A stretch of 6,522 bases of DNA from Deltaproteobacteria bacterium (GTDB taxonomy: Bacteria > Desulfobacterota > GWC2-55-46 > UBA9637). The stretch lies in assembly GCA_016234985.1 (NCBI GenBank), contig JACRNK010000272.1, forward strand, positions 1 to 6,522, read 5' to 3'. The translations under genes and the position numbers were made by a program. The first letter of the stretch is position 1, and each line of letters starts with the position of its first letter. This document shows positions 5,181 to 6,522 of the stretch, piece after piece. The notes under the pieces were generated by a model. That model saw only the letters and a list, made by a program, of their open reading frames with translations, ran no database searches and was not told the origin of the DNA.

Positions 5181-6522
5181 TTACTGCGCCACGCCTGCAC
5201 CGGTTCCTAAAAATGCGCCTCCACCTATTGTCCCTGCGGCTGCGCCATTGAAAGTGGTAGTACCGTTATAAGAACCGCCGCTCAGAGTTCCACTGCCGTC
5301 AACTGTTGCTATCCATTTATTATTGACACTATCCCAGACCTTTGGCGTAAAGGCTGCATTGAGGCCGCTGCCTGTAAGATTAACTGCTGTGCCTATGCTC
5401 GGAGCAGCAGTGTAGGTTCCGTTTACATTTCCAGTTGCCCATACCTTCGGAGCCGCACCTGTATTGTAGGCAAAGAATGTCACATCATTCATATTTACCG
5501 TCATGTTATTGCCGGAACCGGCCAGGTTTGCCCTGCCCACTTCCACAAACGGTATGTTTAGCTGCTGAAGCGCTGCCCGGCCCTGAACTGTCTGCGCCAT
5601 TGAGAGGAATTTGTTGGTCTCTATATAAGCGCCGACCTGAGCAGCCTGCCATGTGGAGGCAACAGGATTGAATGTGCCGATGGTCTCGCCTCTGCTTATC
5701 CATGTTGCAGGAGTTGCCGATATATCAGCGCCGTAACCGTATATTGCGCCGTATAATTTGCCGTCCGACCATTGCGAACCTTCAATCCTGTTTCCAAATA
5801 TCAGAGAGCCGTTTGTAGATTTGTATTCCGTTAGGAGGCTCCATGTATTTGATGCTGCGCCGCCTGTGCCTCCTGTTACCGCCTCCCATATGCCCCAGTT
5901 CTGCCCGCTTATATTGAATGTCCTTGCTTCATATTTTGATGTAAACGCAGCAACTCCGCTTGTTGCTTGAATATTGGCAATTGCGCCATTATCAGGGTTC
6001 ATAATAAGATTATAGCCATATGTTAAATCGCCCAGACTCGAAGGCGCAAGACCTGCTGCCAGCGCAGTAGCCGTCCATGTCCCGCTTGCGCTGAACATGC
6101 CGGTATCAGGATAGTAACTCCCTGCAAGGCTGCCTGTGAGAATTCCCGCATTGCCAGACGGGTCTATATAAAGGCTGTAGAGCCTGCCGTCTATCATCTT
6201 GTTCTGCCATACGCCGCCGATTACTCCGAAGAATGCGCCGTTATCATAAGTAAGATAGCCGCTGCCTGATTTTCCGCTGTATATGTCAGACAACCAGACA
6301 TAAGGGTCTTTTTTTGCGCCAAAATCATTATAAGGGCCATGAACATTCAACGACGCCGAACCTGACCACGGAGTGGCAGGCCCGTCCAAAGTAGCGCCGG
6401 AGCTTACGCCGCGGGTGTAGAGCCCTGTTCCGTCACTGATGAAAAGACTGCCGTAATAATAGTCGTCAAAGTCATTCGTTTCTCCCAAAAAGATGTTGGA
6501 TGATGTTGATGACGATGATACA
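5181..6522 (-). CDS. Large Gly/Ser/Thr/Asn-rich surface or exported protein, C-terminal part (5' end beyond window)
   Basis: The frame is open to the right edge, giving at least 446 residues with no start needed inside the window. A TTG at 6488 is in frame but the reading continues upstream through a Ser-rich segment (VSSSSTSSN). I do not recognise a named family. No cysteine is present and composition is rich in Gly, Ala, Ser, Thr, Asn and aromatic residues in alternating patterns, as in beta-helix or beta-barrel surface proteins. Two related modules each hold DG(R/K)LY and about 35 residues later F-x5-TWxA (about 6194-6066 and 5765-5637). Between about 5630 and 5490 is a helical insert (ETNKFLSMAQTVQGRAALQQL). 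The end, FNGAAAGTIGGGAFLGTGAGVAQ-like, resembles the closing strands of small lipoprotein-type barrels. It converges on arsS with only 12 bp between stops. Secretion cannot be judged without the N-terminus. Confidence 0.75.
   Translation of the reverse strand, partial: VSSSSTSSNIFLGETNDFDDYYYGSLFISDGTGLYTRGVSSGATLDGPATPWSGSASLNVHGPYNDFGAKKDPYVWLSDIYSGKSGSGYLTYDNGAFFGVIGGVWQNKMIDGRLYSLYIDPSGNAGILTGSLAGSYYPDTGMFSASGTWTATALAAGLAPSSLGDLTYGYNLIMNPDNGAIANIQATSGVAAFTSKYEARTFNISGQNWGIWEAVTGGTGGAASNTWSLLTEYKSTNGSLIFGNRIEGSQWSDGKLYGAIYGYGADISATPATWISRGETIGTFNPVASTWQAAQVGAYIETNKFLSMAQTVQGRAALQQLNIPFVEVGRANLAGSGNNMTVNMNDVTFFAYNTGAAPKVWATGNVNGTYTAAPSIGTAVNLTGSGLNAAFTPKVWDSVNNKWIATVDGSGTLSGGSYNGTTTFNGAAAGTIGGGAFLGTGAGVAQ

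Noticed and set aside
6486..6488. TTG at 6488 as the true start of the surface-protein gene.
   Set aside because: The frame continues open to the window edge, no ribosome-binding site precedes the TTG, and no signal peptide follows it.
1..6522. CRISPR array, tRNA, rRNA or insertion sequence.
   Set aside because: I saw no regularly spaced repeats, no tRNA-like cloverleaf sequence and no transposase-like reading frame.

Overview
The window reads as a stretch of chromosome from an environmental, probably anaerobic or microaerophilic Gram-negative bacterium of moderate GC. The envelope genes (AsmA-like protein, exported cyclophilin, DUF3047 protein, long Gly/Ser-rich surface protein), free use of ATA and AGA codons, strong GGAGG ribosome-binding sites and an ArsS-type radical SAM gene would fit Nitrospirota or the former Deltaproteobacteria. 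This placement is an inference; no rRNA or clade-specific marker is present.

Layout. The left half lies on the minus strand. Reading in the direction of transcription from about 3780 to 1 there are: an SRPBCC/START-fold protein (3364-3783), threonine synthase thrC (2161-3237, GTG start), an exported cyclophilin-type peptidyl-prolyl isomerase (1501-2118), an exported DUF3047 protein (759-1442), and the N-terminal 197 residues of an AsmA-like protein that runs off the left edge (1-591). thrC and the isomerase are 42 bp apart and may be co-transcribed. The DUF3047 gene has a good-looking promoter of its own just after the isomerase stop codon. Between it and the AsmA-like gene lies a palindromic, GTAG-bounded double hairpin that looks both like a REP/BIME-type intergenic repeat and like a factor-independent terminator. 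The repeat reaches into the 3' end of the DUF3047 gene and supplies its stop codon.

The right half holds a plus-strand pair, divergent from the SRPBCC gene: a small AhpD/carboxymuconolactone-decarboxylase-like protein with a CxxC motif (3877-4209) and, overlapping its stop by GTGA, an ArsS-family radical SAM protein (4206-5168). In other genomes these two families go together in arsenosugar biosynthesis; the usual partner ArsM (arsenite methyltransferase) is not in this window. Convergent to arsS, with a gap of only 12 bp, is the 3' part of a large cysteine-free, Gly/Ser/Thr/Asn-rich protein of surface or outer-membrane type (5181-6522), whose 5' end is beyond the right edge.

Functionally the region is mixed: one amino-acid biosynthesis gene, several envelope or periplasmic proteins and a compact arsenic-metabolism pair. 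No tRNA, rRNA, CRISPR array, transposase or phage gene is visible. The features most worth following up are the ArsS/AhpD-like pair with its divergent SRPBCC neighbour, the double-hairpin repeat, and the C-terminal part of the unrecognised surface protein.
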